Positions 47,401 through 62,400 are shown, numbered from the stretch's first letter. The stretch: 64,000 nt of DNA from Halictus rubicundus (GCF_050948215.1 NC_135155.1:19185001-19249000); one strand, 5' to 3'. The notes: a model not told the origin generated them from the sequence alone. Program-made: numbers and translations.

Positions 47401-50400
47401 CGGCAACCTGTTGATGGAGGCAGTAGTGATAGACGTGTCGCCGGACTACTTCGTCAGCGCCGAAGATGGCGACGATCTTCGCACCGAAGCAGATTTCGAA
47501 GACGTCTCGATCTTAGACGACATAACACGAGTCCTATCCTCCCCCGAGCGAGACTCTCGCAGTTCCCTGAAAAGATCGGCAATGTACAGTTTAGAAGACG
47601 ACGACAAACCACCGACGAGGCCTCCTCGAAAGAAGTCCAGTTCCTCTTCGAAGAGCGAGAAGAGCGAGAAAAGTCAGAGAATGGAGTCGGAGAGCTTCCA
47701 CAGTGCTCGAAGAGAGGAAAGATTCTCCCCTCCGGTATCGCCGATCTCTCCAGTATCATCTTTGAGACAGGACGACAGCGACACCTTCGCCGATGCTTTG
47801 TCCTCTGCTCGATTGTCCATTTCAGAGACCCAGGCTCAGAAGATGTACGACTATGCGCAAGACGGAAAACGCAGTTTAAGCGGTGACAAGACAGCCGGGT
47901 CGAGCATAGACGATGGCATAGGCGGCGACTCGTCGTTCGATTCTGTGACTGGTGCGCCGAAGAAGAAGCGGCACCGGAAGAAGAAGAGTAAGAGAGACAA
48001 AGGTAGCTCCGAAGAGTCTTCTTTGGGCAGCGAGATCGACGGGAAAAGACGCAGAAGCGGATCGGGCAGTGCGAAAACGGAGCTGCATCAGCGTGTAGAA
48101 TCAATCTTGAAGACCGAGGAGCCGTACATCGAGGACGTGGCGGACAAATCGTCGGAAAAGAAGCAGTCCACCAGCGAGTCGGACAAGTCCATGTCGAAGA
48201 GTAACAAGGAGAGGCTCCTAGACAGCACGAAGAAGCTGAAGGAACCTGTCCTGGTGGTTAGGGACTCTTTGGTCGACATCGATGCCCTAGACTCGAAGCT
48301 GAACACCGCGAACGAGGAGACATGTAAGACCGTTGTCACCGAGAACATCATCAGACCGATTCAGAGTCTTTGCGAAGAGGTGTCCGCTATAGAGTCTAAA
48401 GCCTTGAAGAGCGCAGGTGACAGATCAATGGCTCAGACGATCAGGATTTCTCTGTTGGAGGCGATCGGCGGTCCAACCGAGGAGCTCCTTCGTGGTATGG
48501 AGCTGATAGAGCGTCAGGAGAACGTGAAGAACCGGAAAATGGATGTAATTGCGATCCTAGAGAGCTTGACCGATCCTGTCGACGAGATCCTGATGGGAAT
48601 CGCGAAGATCGAATACGAGATGACTGGTCGGGCGACGGCCGAGAGGCCTATAGCGCTGATCAGGATGATGTCCGCGGTGTCCAAGTTGGAAGAATCTGTT
48701 AAGAAGGTGTCCACAATGGACAACAGGGAATCTAGAGTAGCGTCGAGTATCGAAGAGATCCTGAACGCCCTGCAGTTCTTCGTGAACGACGTCTCGGTGG
48801 ATCCAGCGAAAGGATCGATAGAGACCGTGGACACGGTGGTAGTGGAGTCCCTTTCGAAGTCGGTCGAGGACATGACGAAGGCTTTAAGCCGCGTGTCCAA
48901 AGCCGATGGAGTCTCCAGGATCATGGACGAATTTCTGTCACCGATGCGGGAATTGAGGACGAAGTTGGACACCTTGAAGACTGTGCTAGAGACTTACGAG
49001 TCGAAAGGGATATTGTCGGAGCACCGGGCGAAGCTGATCGAGTCGTTGCAGGAATCTGTGGATCATACCGTGCAAGAGATCCAGAGGGTTAAAGAAAGAA
49101 GGCCGGAGGAGGGTCAGAAGGTAACGGTCGAGGAGCCGAAACAAGATATCTTGAAGGAAGCGAGATTGATGCTCCAGGAGGCTCTGAAGTCCTACGAAAA
49201 CATCTCAGGCACCCTTGATCCTAGATTGTCCGCCATATTCGACCGAGTCGACGAGATATACCGAAGGCTGAGGACACCGCAGAAGAAAGAAATCGGTATC
49301 GAGTCCCTGATGAGCCTGGAGGGTCCTTTGTATTCTCTTCGATGCGCCCTGGCTCCGATTTCGATCGCCGAAAACGCAGACACGGTCTTCAAGCTCCTAG
49401 AGCCGGCGGTATCTCAGCTGAAATCTACGATCTCGCGTCTGAACGAGACCTCTTTGCAGCCTGTGATGGAGACGTTGAACAAAATCGATGGAATGATCCA
49501 AGCGACCATCGGCGAGCACGAGGAGACGATTTCTTCCAGGTCTATCCAAGACGAGCCGCAGACCTTGACGGATAGGATCCTCGATCCTTTGATCGACGTT
49601 CAGTCGGCTTTGAGCACGGCTCTTCGGGACGTCGAGGAGGTTGAATCCGTGACAAACGGTGCAGACAGTGCTCAGAAACTGCTGGCTTCGTCTGAAATCA
49701 CAGCTTGCTTGGTCGAGCTTAGACAATACGTATCGGACACTACTCGTACAGCGATGACTCTGAGGGAGGACGAGATGCTGGCCAGTTTGGAGGATCTGAA
49801 GGAACCTCTGTTGGACCTCCAATCGGCTCTGGCCTCCGAAGAGCGTACGATCCAGGAGCTCCAAGTGATCCGCAAAATCCCGTTGCCGATAGAGAAGCTG
49901 AGGAAAGTGATGGTGAAGGTTCTGCGACACTCCGAGTCCGAGGAAAGAACGAGATCGATGAACGGTGTCTTGAAAATTCTAGAGGAGATCGATACTCGGT
50001 TGCCGAAGACGATATCCAACTTGGCAGAGATCGAGGAGGCGCAGAAACATTTCTTGGACGGTTTGGACGTGGATCAGAATCTCAGCAACGTTCATTTTGC
50101 TCTGTCCTCGGCGCTCGAGAGACAAGAGAAGAGCTACCCTGCTTACGTGTCCGATCTGACCGGTTGCATCGAAGAACTACGGCAATCTATAGGCTCCTCG
50201 GCAGTGGAGATCGCTAATTTAAGGAACCCGGTCGACGACGACGTTATTCTTCAGATCTGTCTGTTGAAAGAACCTTTGCTTACTCTGCAGAGAGTTTTAC
50301 TGACTCGGCAACACGAGCCTGAAGAAGAAGAAATTTTAAAAGACCTGATCAATCCCATCGAGCAACTGAGACGTCTAGTTCGAGGCGTTGTGGACAGCAA

Positions 50401-53400
50401 TGCGAAGACGGATGTCGTTCTTCCAGTTCTCGAACTGTTAGAAGAAATAGAGAAAGACACGCCGTTGATCGCGAAAGAGGCGTCAAAGAAGAAAGAGCAA
50501 AGAGGTGCGAAGGCGCAGAAAGACACGACGAAGAAGAGGATGTCGTCGTTTGGTCTGGCTGATAGAATCAGTCGATCCTTGGACCCCATGAAACACTGGC
50601 TGTCCACTACGTCCGAAGATAGCATGAAAGAGGAAGAGGAATCAGCGTTAAGCTCGACGATCGACGATCTGAGGAGGGACGTGAACAAAATCGCCATCGA
50701 GACCTCTTACTCGGAGCCACCCAGCGACGAGAACCTTCTCGAAGCTTTGATAGACCTTCGCGAGCCCCTGACCAGGCTGAAGAACGCGGTCTCGATGTAT
50801 CACGAACCAGCGAATTTGACTACCTTGGAAGGTCTGAGCAGGCCTATGAGATGTCTCCTGCAGACCATCATGGACGTCCTTCGAGACCACGCCCAGGAGG
50901 AGTCTCTGCAGCCTATAGTGGACATCGTCGAGGACATCGAGAACCAGATACCGATCTCGATCAAGGAAGCTCTTTACAAGAAGGAACTGAGCGAAGTGGT
51001 TCAGTCGTTGATCCAAGAAGAAAAGGAATTGACCACGCAAGAAACGGTTCAAGAAGGGACTCCTCACCGAGAGGTAAGAGAGGAAGTAACGTCTCAGGCA
51101 ACGATTCCTGAAGGAACCCTGATGGAAACCACCTCGGTACTTCCTCCGACTACTGAATTCTCCGAATCGATCATAGAGAAAACGACTGTGGAAGAGCTCA
51201 GTTCGCAGAGGTCCGATCGGATCGTCACCCAGATCGAAGAATTGAAAAAAGAAGACTCGGAGAGGGAGAAGAAGAAGGTCGCTGAACTGATGGCCTCGCT
51301 GTCGAAAACTCTGGAGAACGTTCAATTCGACGTCACCGGGATTTTGGAAGACTTCGAAGAACCCACAGCTGGCACCACAACGCTGCCACCATCGACATTA
51401 GCCAACTCCCTCGAAGACTTCAGGAAAACCGTTTCCACGATGCGTATGGCAATTGGGAACTACGAGGAAGCTTCTTCCGAAGAAGTGGTTGCTCAGACCA
51501 CTTCTCAGCTGGATAACCTCCTGCAGTCGCTGGGTAGCCTTCAAGATGTCCTTCTGGAGACACGCCAATACGGCATCCAAGAGCTGTTCATCCTGAACCA
51601 CTTGACACAACCTTTAGAGACGATCGAAAGAAACGTGATCGACTCTACCATGGAGAAATTGGCTAGTAGATCAGAAGTGATGGATAAATGCGAAACTGCT
51701 GTTCGAGTTCTGCATAATATCAAAGACAGAATTCCGATTGTTATAAAAGACGTGGAGTCGCGGCAGCAACTGGTCGGTACACTTCGAGAGATCGCGAAGC
51801 CCTTGGAGAAAATTCAAGATCGTATGGAGGTGCTCGAAGCACAAGCCGAAGAGACACTGGAGACCGACGTGGCGAGGATCTTGCTGAGGCCGATACAGGT
51901 GCTGTTCAACGCTATAATCGCCACTTCGCTGGAAGTCCAGCAACTGGATCGTCGCAGGGAGATCGTTGTGGAGCTTCGAAGTCTTCAAGAACACCTGGTG
52001 GAGTTCTCGAGTTGTCTGTCCGTGGTGCAAAGCAGTCGCAAGAGTCTGGTTCCCGAAGCAGCTTTGCTGGACGAAAGGAGGAACGTCATTCTGAAGGCCG
52101 TCGAAGGTCTTCAGAGACAGACGTTGAGCACTCTGGAGAGGATACCTAGTCTCGAAGGAGCATCGTTGTTCGAAGAACCGTTGAACCTGTTGAAGAACGC
52201 CATTGTCTCTGTTCAGAAGCAAATCGGCAGGACCGACTACTCCCGAAGACCCAGCAGCGTGGAACTCACCCTACAATACAACCTCGCGACGTCGCTGGAT
52301 CGTCTGAGGCACACTATCTCGTCCTTAGACGAGAACGCAGACTCGGGCGTCAAGGAGATTGTTTCGAAGTCGCTGGGAGCGTTGAAGAAGCAGATATCCT
52401 TGTCGAAGACGCAGTTCGTCGAGACCAGTGATCAGTCTGTCGAAGAAGCCATCGTCGAAGGATTCCTGTACCCCGCGAACAAGCTTCAATCGGCTTTGAA
52501 CGTGCTCAAAGAGAAAATTGATCAAAAAATTATAACATCGATTTCGAACGAGACGATGACTCATCTTCGGGGTCTGGCCAAGTCAACGTCCGACCTAGCC
52601 TCTTCGTTGTTAGCGCATCGGTTGCATCTTCTTCGGGAAGGTTCGTCCGAAGGCTCCTCTTTCGTGGAAACGCTTTCCGCTGTCGCGGACCTTTTGGAAA
52701 GCGTGAACGAGTCTGTCAAGAGAATCGAGCAAACCGTTGGCCTGCAAACATCTGCGGAGAAAACTGAAGAGGCGGCTGAGGACGTACCGAAAGATCTACC
52801 GGTTACTATCACGCAGATCGAAACGATCATCGACGAAATCATCGAAGTGTCCAAGAAAGAAGTCGAGAGTGTGACGACGATTCAGGTGGTGCCCGAAGAA
52901 GAGGCGAAGAAAGCGGTTTCGATCGAAGCTGGCACCTCGGTTGAGAAATCTGAAGAGAAAATGAGGACTGTCGAGTTGATACAAGCCGAAGAGACTACAG
53001 AGGATCGAAAGAAGCTAGACACGTTGAAGACGAAAGAAGAAACAGCGAAAACTGAAAAGGTATCTACAACCGAGGACACGGCAAAAGCGTCTAAAAAGAC
53101 TGAAGAAGTGCTAAGAAAAGACGAAGAAGTAGAAGAATCTCGAAAGCAGGAAACGAAATTGGAAGAAGACAGAGACACGAAGGTACGAAAAATGGTAACA
53201 TTGATTTTCACAATACAACAACCGTTCACAGAATTAACTAATCTCGTGTACGTAGCCTTAGAGGAGCCAATGTCTTCGAAATCTGAGGAGGAGAAACGAA
53301 AGATACGAGAACTGACCGCACTCGTCCAAATCCTGAACGATTTAAGAGCCACAACCGTATCGATCGAACACGATCTTTTGCCCTCTTTGATTCCAGAATT

Positions 53401-56400
53401 AGAAGAACAGATTCTGTCCGTGTTGGACGGCTTGGTGAGTCTGAAACGTGCCACGGAAAAAGTGCTTAGTCTGACTCAGATGGAGCTGACACCCGCGTTG
53501 AAAGAAAACGTGATGGTGTCGTTGCAGTTCCTTTTGGAGCCTCTGGAGATGCTGCAGCAAAACTTCTCCACGCCAGAAGTATCTTCGGTCTTCGTCAAAC
53601 TGCAAGAGTTAACTCGAACGATCGTCGAACTTGTGCAAACGATCCGCAGGACCAAGGAGTCGTGGCACTCGAAGATCCTCGAGGAGATTAGAGTGATGGC
53701 ACCATCGAAATCAGAGGAAGAGAGCCAAGGTATTGAGGATACCACGGCGAAACCATTGGAAGAGCTCATAGAAGCCATGATGGTTTCTCAGGAGCTGTTG
53801 AAACGCGACGACGCGTCTCCTTTCGGATCCATATCGCCTTCGATCGAGCCTACCGATCTATCCGAGCAACAAAAGTCGATCAGCGATGACGAAATTAAAT
53901 TGGACACCAGTCTCGTCGAGAAGATAGTCAGTCCCATTCAGAATCTGAGAGAAATGATCGCAAAGATCGAGAAACAAGAAATGGAAGAGACTGAAACGTT
54001 GGATCTGCCATCATGGAAGACAGCTGCTGCTATTCTGAACACTATCGTTCAACCGTTGGAGGAGCTGGAACAATCTCTGAATATATCCGCGGAGCAGCAG
54101 ACTGCAGAAACGCAGCAAACCGTGCAAGAAACGAGGAAGGCCAGCTCGTCTTCGCAGTCGTTGTCAGTTGGCTCTGCTTTAGAGGATCTGAGGAGATCCA
54201 TCGCTAGCATTCAAGACGAAGTAATTTTGGAAGTTACCCAGAATGTACCTAAGGAGGAAAGCAGAGTAATTGCAGAGGAAGTCGAGAAGTCGCTGGAAGA
54301 TTTGAAATTCTCTTTAGGAGCTGTGCAGAAGATCGCAACGATGGAGAGCGAACATTCCGAAGAATTATTCGAAGGAGATAGAAGAGGCGTGATAGAAACA
54401 TTTGTTCAGTCGGTGAACGAGCTTGGAGCAAAGTGCTTGGCAATCGCGACTCTACCGAAAACAAGAATGACGTCGATTCAGAACGAACAGAAAGAAGAGT
54501 TACAGACAATGATACAAATATTGAAGGAGACCACAACCGAAATTGAAACACAAACCGAAGAGGCGACATCTCTGGATCGGACAGGAAAGGATGTAGCGGA
54601 AGCGTTGAAACCGTTGGTACATCCTCTGGAGGAGCTAGAGCAAGCTTTGACACGCGAGACCACCGAAGATGCGAAAGGTTTGCTCACAGAGACGGTGAAA
54701 TTGACTCCAGTGTTGGAAGAGCTGCAGAGATCTATAGCTGTTATTCAAGAACAAGTTTCAATGCAAGCTGAGAAACCAAAAGTGTCAACGGTGGAAGGTG
54801 AAAGATCTGTTGCTCGAGTTATAGAACTTCCATTACAGCAATTAAAGTCTTCCGTGGAAGCTATGCAGAAATTAGATCTTGAAGAGACGAAGGAACCAAC
54901 GGTGGAGCAAAAGACAACAGCTTTGAAGGCAGTAGCCAAGTGTGTGAAAGAAATAGGAAAAGTGTGTTCAGCTGGTGAGCAGAAAATTGAATTGAGCCTT
55001 ACCCAGCAACCACGGGTGGCTGACATAGAACAAGTTCTTGAAACAATTACCAGTCCCATCCAAACTTTGAAAGAGTCTATATCTGAAATTGAAACGCGAA
55101 CCACCGAGGAAAGTAAAGCATTAGATCAGGCAGGTCAAGAAGCAGTGGAAGCTTTGAAGCCGTTGGTGCATCCTCTAGAGGAGTTAGAACAAGCATTAAG
55201 TTCGGCTGTTCAACAAATCAGTGCAGTAACAGCTGAAACTGCTGAAGAAGCGAAAGATACCGGGGTGCTTGTGGAGACGGTTAAATTGACTCCAATTTTA
55301 CAAGAGCTGCGGAAGTCCATCGCTGTCGTCGAGGAACAGATTTCCACTCAAGCCAAGAAAGCTGACGTATCAATGGTGAAAGGTGAAAGCTCTGTAGCTA
55401 AAATTATAGAAGCACCATTAGAGCAGTTAAAGTCTTCTGTGGAAGCTATGCAGAAACTAGAACTCGAAGAAACGAAGGAACCAACAGTGGAGCAAAAGAC
55501 AACAGCTTTGAAGGCAGTGGCCAAGTGTGTAGAGGAAATAGGAACAGCGTGTTCGGTTGTGTCCAATCAGCAGAAGGCCGAAGTCAGCATTGTCCAACAG
55601 CCACAACTAGCCGAAGTTGAACAAATTCTTAAAACAATTGTCAGCCCTATTCAAATTTTAAAGGAATCGATATCTGAAATTGAAATGCAAACAACCGACG
55701 AAGCTAAATCATTCGATCAAACAGGCAAGGACGTGGTTGAAGCTCTGAAGCCATTGGTGCATCCTTTGGAGGAGCTAGAGCAAGCGTTGACGTCAGCTGT
55801 TCAGCAAGTTACCGCTATAACACCTGAAACTGTAGACGAGACGAAGGATAGTGGTCTGCTTGTAGAGACGGTTAAATTGACTCCGATTTTGCAAGAGCTG
55901 CAGAAGTCTGTCGCTGTCATCGAGGAACAGGTATCGACTCGAGCCACGAAAGCTGAAGTATCAATGGTGAAAGGCGAAAGCTCTGTTGCTCGAGTTATAG
56001 AACTTCCATTACAGCAATTAAAGTCTTCTGTGGAAGCTATGCAGAAATTAGATCTTGAAGAGACAAAGGAACTACTAACAGTGGAGCAAAAGACGACAGC
56101 TTTGAAAGCAGTGGCCAAGTGTGTAGAGGAAATAGGAAAAGTGTGTTCGACTGCAGCTAGTCAGCAGAAGGTTGAAGTCAGCACTATTCAGCAGCAACCA
56201 CAGGTGGCTGAATTGACACAAGTTCTGGAAACAATGGCTAGCCCAATTCAGTTACTGAAGGAGACCATGTCTGAAATTGACACGCAGACAGTTGAAGAAG
56301 CTAAGCTGTTAGACCAGGCGGGTAAAGAGATAGTGGAAGCTCTGAAACCGTTAGTCCAGCCCCTAGAAGAACTGGAACAAGCGTTGACTACGGCTGTACA

Positions 56401-59400
56401 ACAAGTTAGCGCAGTCGCATCTGAATCTGCCGATGAAATGCCGAGTTTGCCTTTAGAAAATATTACATTGACTCCAGTCTTAGAAAAGCTACGGAGATCT
56501 ATAGTCACCATCGAGGAACAGGTTTCGACGCAAGCTAAAAAAGCTGAGGTATCTGCCATAAAAGGTGAAAGTTCCGTTGCTCAAATTATGGAAGCCTCCC
56601 TGGAAGAGCTAAAATCCTCTGTAGAATCTATGCGGAAGCTGGAATTGGAAGAAACGAAAGAGCTATCTTCCGAAGAAAAGACAATGGCGTTGATGGCCGT
56701 TGCCAAGTGTGTGGAAGAAATTGGAAAAGTGTGTTCAGCCGCAGCTAGTCGACAAAAGATTGAAGTCAGTGTTGTTCAACAAGCACAAATGGCTGAACTA
56801 ACGGAAATGCTTGAAACGATTGCCAGTCCGATTCAAGTACTAAAGGAGACCATGTCTGAAATCGAATCCCAATCAACCGAGGAAGCTAAACCTTTGGATC
56901 AAGCAGGAAAAGACATGGTAGAAGCTATGAAGCCATTGGTTCATCCACTCGAGGACCTGGAACAGGCATTAAACACAGCTATCCAACGAGTCGGCACGGT
57001 GACGCCTGAATCCGCTGACGAAATCAAGGATTTAACAGCAGAGAAGATGAAATTGATGCCAGTATTGGAAGAGCTACAAAAGACTGTCGCTGTCATTGAG
57101 GAACAGGTTGCGGCTCAAGCTGAGAAGGCTGAATTCTCAACTGTAAAAGCTGAAAGCTCTGTTGCTCGAGTCATTGAAGCTCCATTAGAAGAGTTGAAAT
57201 CGTCTGTGGAAGCTGTACAACAATTGAAATTCGAAGAAACGAAGCAACTAACCACCGAAGAAAAGACAAAGGCTTTGGCAGCGGTCGCACAATGCGTGGA
57301 ACAAATAGGGAAAGTGTGTTCGGTGGTAGCTAGTCAACAGAAGGTTGAACTAAGTCTTGTCCAGCAACCACAGGTGGCCGAAATAGAACAAGTACTCGAA
57401 ACTATTGCCAGTCCTCTTCAAATTTTGAAGGAGTCTATATCCGAAGTAGAAATGCAACCAACCGAGGAGACTAAATCGTTGGATCAAACAGGTAAGGACG
57501 TAATGGAAGCTTTGAAACCGTTGGTACATCCTCTGGAGGAGCTGGAACAAGCGTTAACTTCGGTTGTTCAACAAGCCGGTGCCACCACAGCTGAATCTGC
57601 TGAAGAAGCGAAGGACAGTGGTTTGCTTTTAGAAACGGTAACGTTGGCTCCCGTCTTGGAACAGCTGGAGAAATCAATCGCTGTTATCGAGCAACAAGTA
57701 TCGGCAGAAGCTAAAAAGGCTGTCGCGTCAACGGTAACAGCCGAGACCTCTGTAGCTAAACTCATAGAAGCTCCACTGGAGGAGTTGAAGTCCTCCGTTG
57801 AAGCTATGCATAGGCTAGAATTCGAAGAAGCGAAAGAGTTAACCAGCGAACAAAAGACAGCAGCTTTGAAGGCAGTAGCCAAATGTGTAGAGGAAATAGG
57901 AAAAGTGTGTTCGGTTGCAGCTAGCCAGCAGAAGGTCGAAGTCAGCCTTGTTCAACAACCACAGGTGGCAGAGCTGACACGAGTTCTTGAAACAATTGCC
58001 AGTCCAATCCAGTTATTGAAAGAAACCGTGTCTGAAATTGACACGCAGGCAGTTGAAGAAGCTAAGTCGTTGGATCAGACAGGTAAAGGCGTCGTGGAAG
58101 CACTGAAGCCGTTAGTGCACCCTCTAGAAGAACTGGAGCAGGCATTGACTGCGGCTGTTCGACAAGTCGGTGCTGTGGAGTCCACCGATGAAACGAAAGA
58201 AGGTTTGCCAGCAGAGACGGTGAAATTATCTCCCGTTTTGGAACAGCTACGGAAATCTATCGCTGTCGTTGAGGAACAAGTTGCGGTAGAAGCTAAAAAG
58301 GCTGAAGCGACCACGGTGAAAGGTGAAAGCTCTGTAGCCACGATCGTAGAAGCTCCCCTAGAAAAGTTAAAGTCCTCCGTTGAAGCTGCACAAAAGCTGG
58401 AATTAGAAGAAACGAAAGAGCTAACCAGTGAAGAGAAGACCGAGGCTCTGAAAGCGGTAGCAAAATGTGTTGAAGAAATTGGAAAAGTGTGTTCAGTGGT
58501 AGCTAGTCGACAGAAGGTTGAACCGAGCCTCGTCCAGCAACCACAGGTGGCAGAGCTGGAGCAAGCTCTCGAGATTATTGCATCTCCTTTACAAGTACTG
58601 CGTGAAACGGTGTCTAAAGTCGAGCAACAGAAGATCGTGGAAGCTGAAGGTTTACCTACGTCTGAAACCGAAAAAGTAATTGCCATGTTGAACACTTTGG
58701 TTCATCCCCTGGAGGAGTTAGAAAGGTCTTTATCAGTCGCTGTCGAACAAACCAGCATCCTCAAGGAAGAATCCACTTCGGATGTAAAAGGTGACACCTC
58801 CTTAAAATTGAACGTCGAACCGATTCTTCAGGAATTGGAGAAATCAGTTGCGGAAATTCAGGAACGTGTCATCCTCGAATCAACGGAGAAGCCGAGTAGC
58901 GAACTAGAAAAGTCCGTAGCTATGACATTGAAAGAACCATTGGAGCAATTGAAGTCCTCCATAGCTGCTGTGCAAGAGACAATGTCCATGGAGGTTGCTC
59001 AAACAACTGACACTCCGGATAGCGACAAAATGTCCTCATTGAAAGTGCTCGCAAAATCAGTGGAGGACATAGGTGAAAAATGTTTGGCAGTAATTTCCCA
59101 ACAGCAGGTCGAAGCACGAGCAGCTCCGAAGAAGCCGGCAGAATCGCAAGCAGCGATCCTGGAAATGGTCATCAGCCCTCTTCAATTATTAAGAGAGTCC
59201 ATAAACAAAATCGAAGAAGGAAAGTTCGAAGAAGTTGAAACTTTTGATACATCGAAGATAAACGAAGTAGAAAAAGTGTTAAAATTCCTCGTAGAACCGT
59301 TGCAGAAGCTAGAGCTGTCTTTATCCTCGACCGTGCAACAGTCTGTGTTGATGCAGCTGGAGAAAGCTGAAGGAATAACAGGTCAAGCTTCGGCTTCGCA

Positions 59401-62400
59401 ACAGTTAGAGATTTCTCCTGCGGTCGAGGAGCTTCAGAAGCGCATCGCCATTGCTCGAAAACAGGTACAGTTGCAAACTGCGACCAAAGACTCTTCCCTG
59501 CAAGCGTCTCTCGTGGAAGCCACGAAAAAGTCCTTGGACAACTTGAATTCCTCGCTCGCGATCATTCAAAGCGTGGTCACCGTTCGGCCCAGGGAACGAG
59601 AGAAGCTTTCGGGCGCGGAAAGCAAGATGACGGTGCAGCAGTTTGCTAATTCGGTTCAAGATTTCAAGAAAACGTGCCTAGCTGTAGTCACTCGACAACA
59701 TGTGGGTGTCAATACCAAGATTTTGCGGACGATTATTGCCCCTGTTCAAACTCTGCGCGAAACTATTCTGAAAATACAAGAAGAGTCTCTCGAAGAAGCG
59801 AAAGCTCTGGAAGCAGAGAATATAGATATGCAAAAATTGACTCCGTTGATCCATCCCCTCGAAAAGTTGGAGAGGTGTTTAGTCACCACAGTAGAGCAAG
59901 CAACCAGCGATACATCCGAAGTTACCGAAGAATTGCAGCCTCCAGAAGCGATCAAGCTTCAACCTATTCTCGAAGAACTGAAGGAAAGCATTGATACGGT
60001 TGAAGACCGACTAACGACCACTCCGGCATCCACTGCAAAAATGGATCTTGCCGAGAGTATCAAACAAGCCATCGCAAAATTGAAATCGACCGCAGCAGCT
60101 GTCCAAAAATCGGTGACAGCACCGATTGAAATCACTGAAGAGATGAAGACAGAAAAGGTATCGGTTCTACAAAACTTCGCCAAGTCGGTTGAACAGTTGC
60201 GAGAACGTTGCTCGACCGCAGTGCAACTGCAAAAGGAGGAGATGCAACTGGAGAAGTCTAAAGCACAGGAAGCAAAAATGGTTAACGTGGATGTCCTTCA
60301 GAAAATCAGCAGCACAGTTCACGCTTTGCGAGTGTCTCTTTCTCGGGTAGAGGAAGAAAAATCCGAAGAAGTAAGGGAATTAGAAATACCGAGAGACGAA
60401 GAAGCCAAATTAAAATTAGACGTGCTGATTCAACCACTTGGCGTCTTGGAGCAAGCTCTGGTGACAGCTATTCAGGAAGGCATGACGATTCCATCGGAAA
60501 CCACAAAAGAAGCTAAACGTAACGAAATCCCGCTGGAAAAATTGGATTTGCAACCTGTGCTTGAACAGCTCCAACGATCGATCGTTGTCATTCAACACCA
60601 GGCTAGCGAAGTAGCAGCATCGGCCGACGTTGAAGTCCTGGCTCTCGCGAAGGCGACAGAAAAGCCTTTGGAGGCACTGAAGATGACCATCGCAGCCGTT
60701 CAAGAAATTGCAAAGACCGAGGTACTCGAAACGGAGGAAATGAAGATCGATGAGCAGTCACGGTTGGAAATTTTCGCCAAGTCGGTAGAAGAATCAGGGA
60801 AGGAGCTGTTGGCCGTGGCCAAGCAAGAAGCTAAGAAAATCGCTGAGGTTCGAAAGAAGAAAAAGATGACCGAGGACTTCGCGAAGGTTGTGATCACGCC
60901 GATGAACGAATTACAAAATGCGATTCTGAAAATTGACGAACAGAGCAAGGAGTCAGCGAAGGCGACCGAGAAACAGGCTGTAATCCTCTTGAGCATCGTG
61001 CAACCTCTGCACAAACTCGAAGAATCATTCTTGTCGGCAATGCAAGAGCAGCATATGCCGATTCCTGTTTTGCAGAAGCTTCCTGTTAAGACCACGCTGC
61101 AAGAGCTTAATAAGCACGTGACAGAAATTCAAGAACGGTTGGTGCTCGTCAAGGAAACGCTAATCCAAACAGGGAACACGGAGGATTTGTCCGTGATAAA
61201 GAATGTCGAGCGATCGCTTAGCGATCTTAGGACATCCGTGGCAGTGGTGCAACAGTTGACAGCGATAGAGGCACCTGGCCAGCAAGTCTTGGACGTGGAG
61301 AACGTGTCGGCATTGCAAGCGTTCGGAAAAGCTGTCGAGGAATTCAAGAAACACTGTTCCGTCATGGTCTCCAGGCCTACAGTGATTTCTGCGATCACTG
61401 GAACGGTTCAGCAGCCAATGAAAACAGAAGGCGTCGTCGTACCCAGCAAGCTACTGCAGGAATCTGTCTCCACGATCGAGGAAATGAAGACGCAGGAAGC
61501 AGCAATGCTAGAGACAGAGACTAAGAAGTCTGTAACAGTGCTGAGCATCCTCATGCCTCCTCTTCAACAACTCGAGCAGTCGTTCGTTGCTGCTATCCAA
61601 GGTGAACACGTTGTGGAACAGACTGCAGAGGCTCTAGAAGACCAGGTGTCCTTCGAAACGACGAATCTGAACCCAATACTGGAGGAATTCCAGAGATCGA
61701 TCGCTATTATTCAAGAACACGTTCTAGCCGAAGGTGCGCACAGTTTATCCGAAACGGAGGAAACTTCCCAGCTACAGATGATGGCGCAGACGCTGACGGA
61801 CTTGAAGACCTCGGCCGCAGCCATTCAACAAATCTCCCAGGCCGCTCCAGAGTTCGCCGATGAGCTGTCGAAGACCGAAAGCGTCTCGGCTTTCGAAACC
61901 TTCGCTAAATCTCTTCACGATCTGGTGGAACGCGTGGCTACGATCGACCATCAGCAGATCATCATCGAACCCGCGGCGGACACCATCTCCGAGGATGTCT
62001 CCTCTCTGAAGACCTGGGGCGACATTATCGAAGAACCGAACGTCCAGGTGACCGAGGCCATGGTGGTCGATCAGGGCACGATAGAATCGCCTTCGGAGAT
62101 CGCTCTGTCCCTTTCCGAGGACGAAGCGCAAGCCTTGAAGGGACTAGCCAAACCTCTCAGCGAACTCAGAGAGTGTCTAGCTCTGGTCGTCGAAGAACGT
62201 AGGACGATGGACGGTAATGAAGTAACTATCGCGTTGTCGGAGAAGGACGATCTCTCGTTATTGAAGACGATGGCGCAGCCGTTGTTGGAACTGAAAACCG
62301 CGGCTGCGTGTGTCATCGATGAACAAACTGCCATCGAGTCTGCCAGAGAAAAGTCATTTGGTACCGATGGCAAAGAGAAGGCCACTCCGAATCCCTTGAT

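Noticed and set aside
53183..53258. Intron-like segment (GTACGA...TTCACAG or ...GTACGTAG) within the giant exon
   Set aside because: Removing either candidate intron (49 or 73 nt) produces an immediate stop, whereas the unspliced frame stays open, so I treat it as coding.
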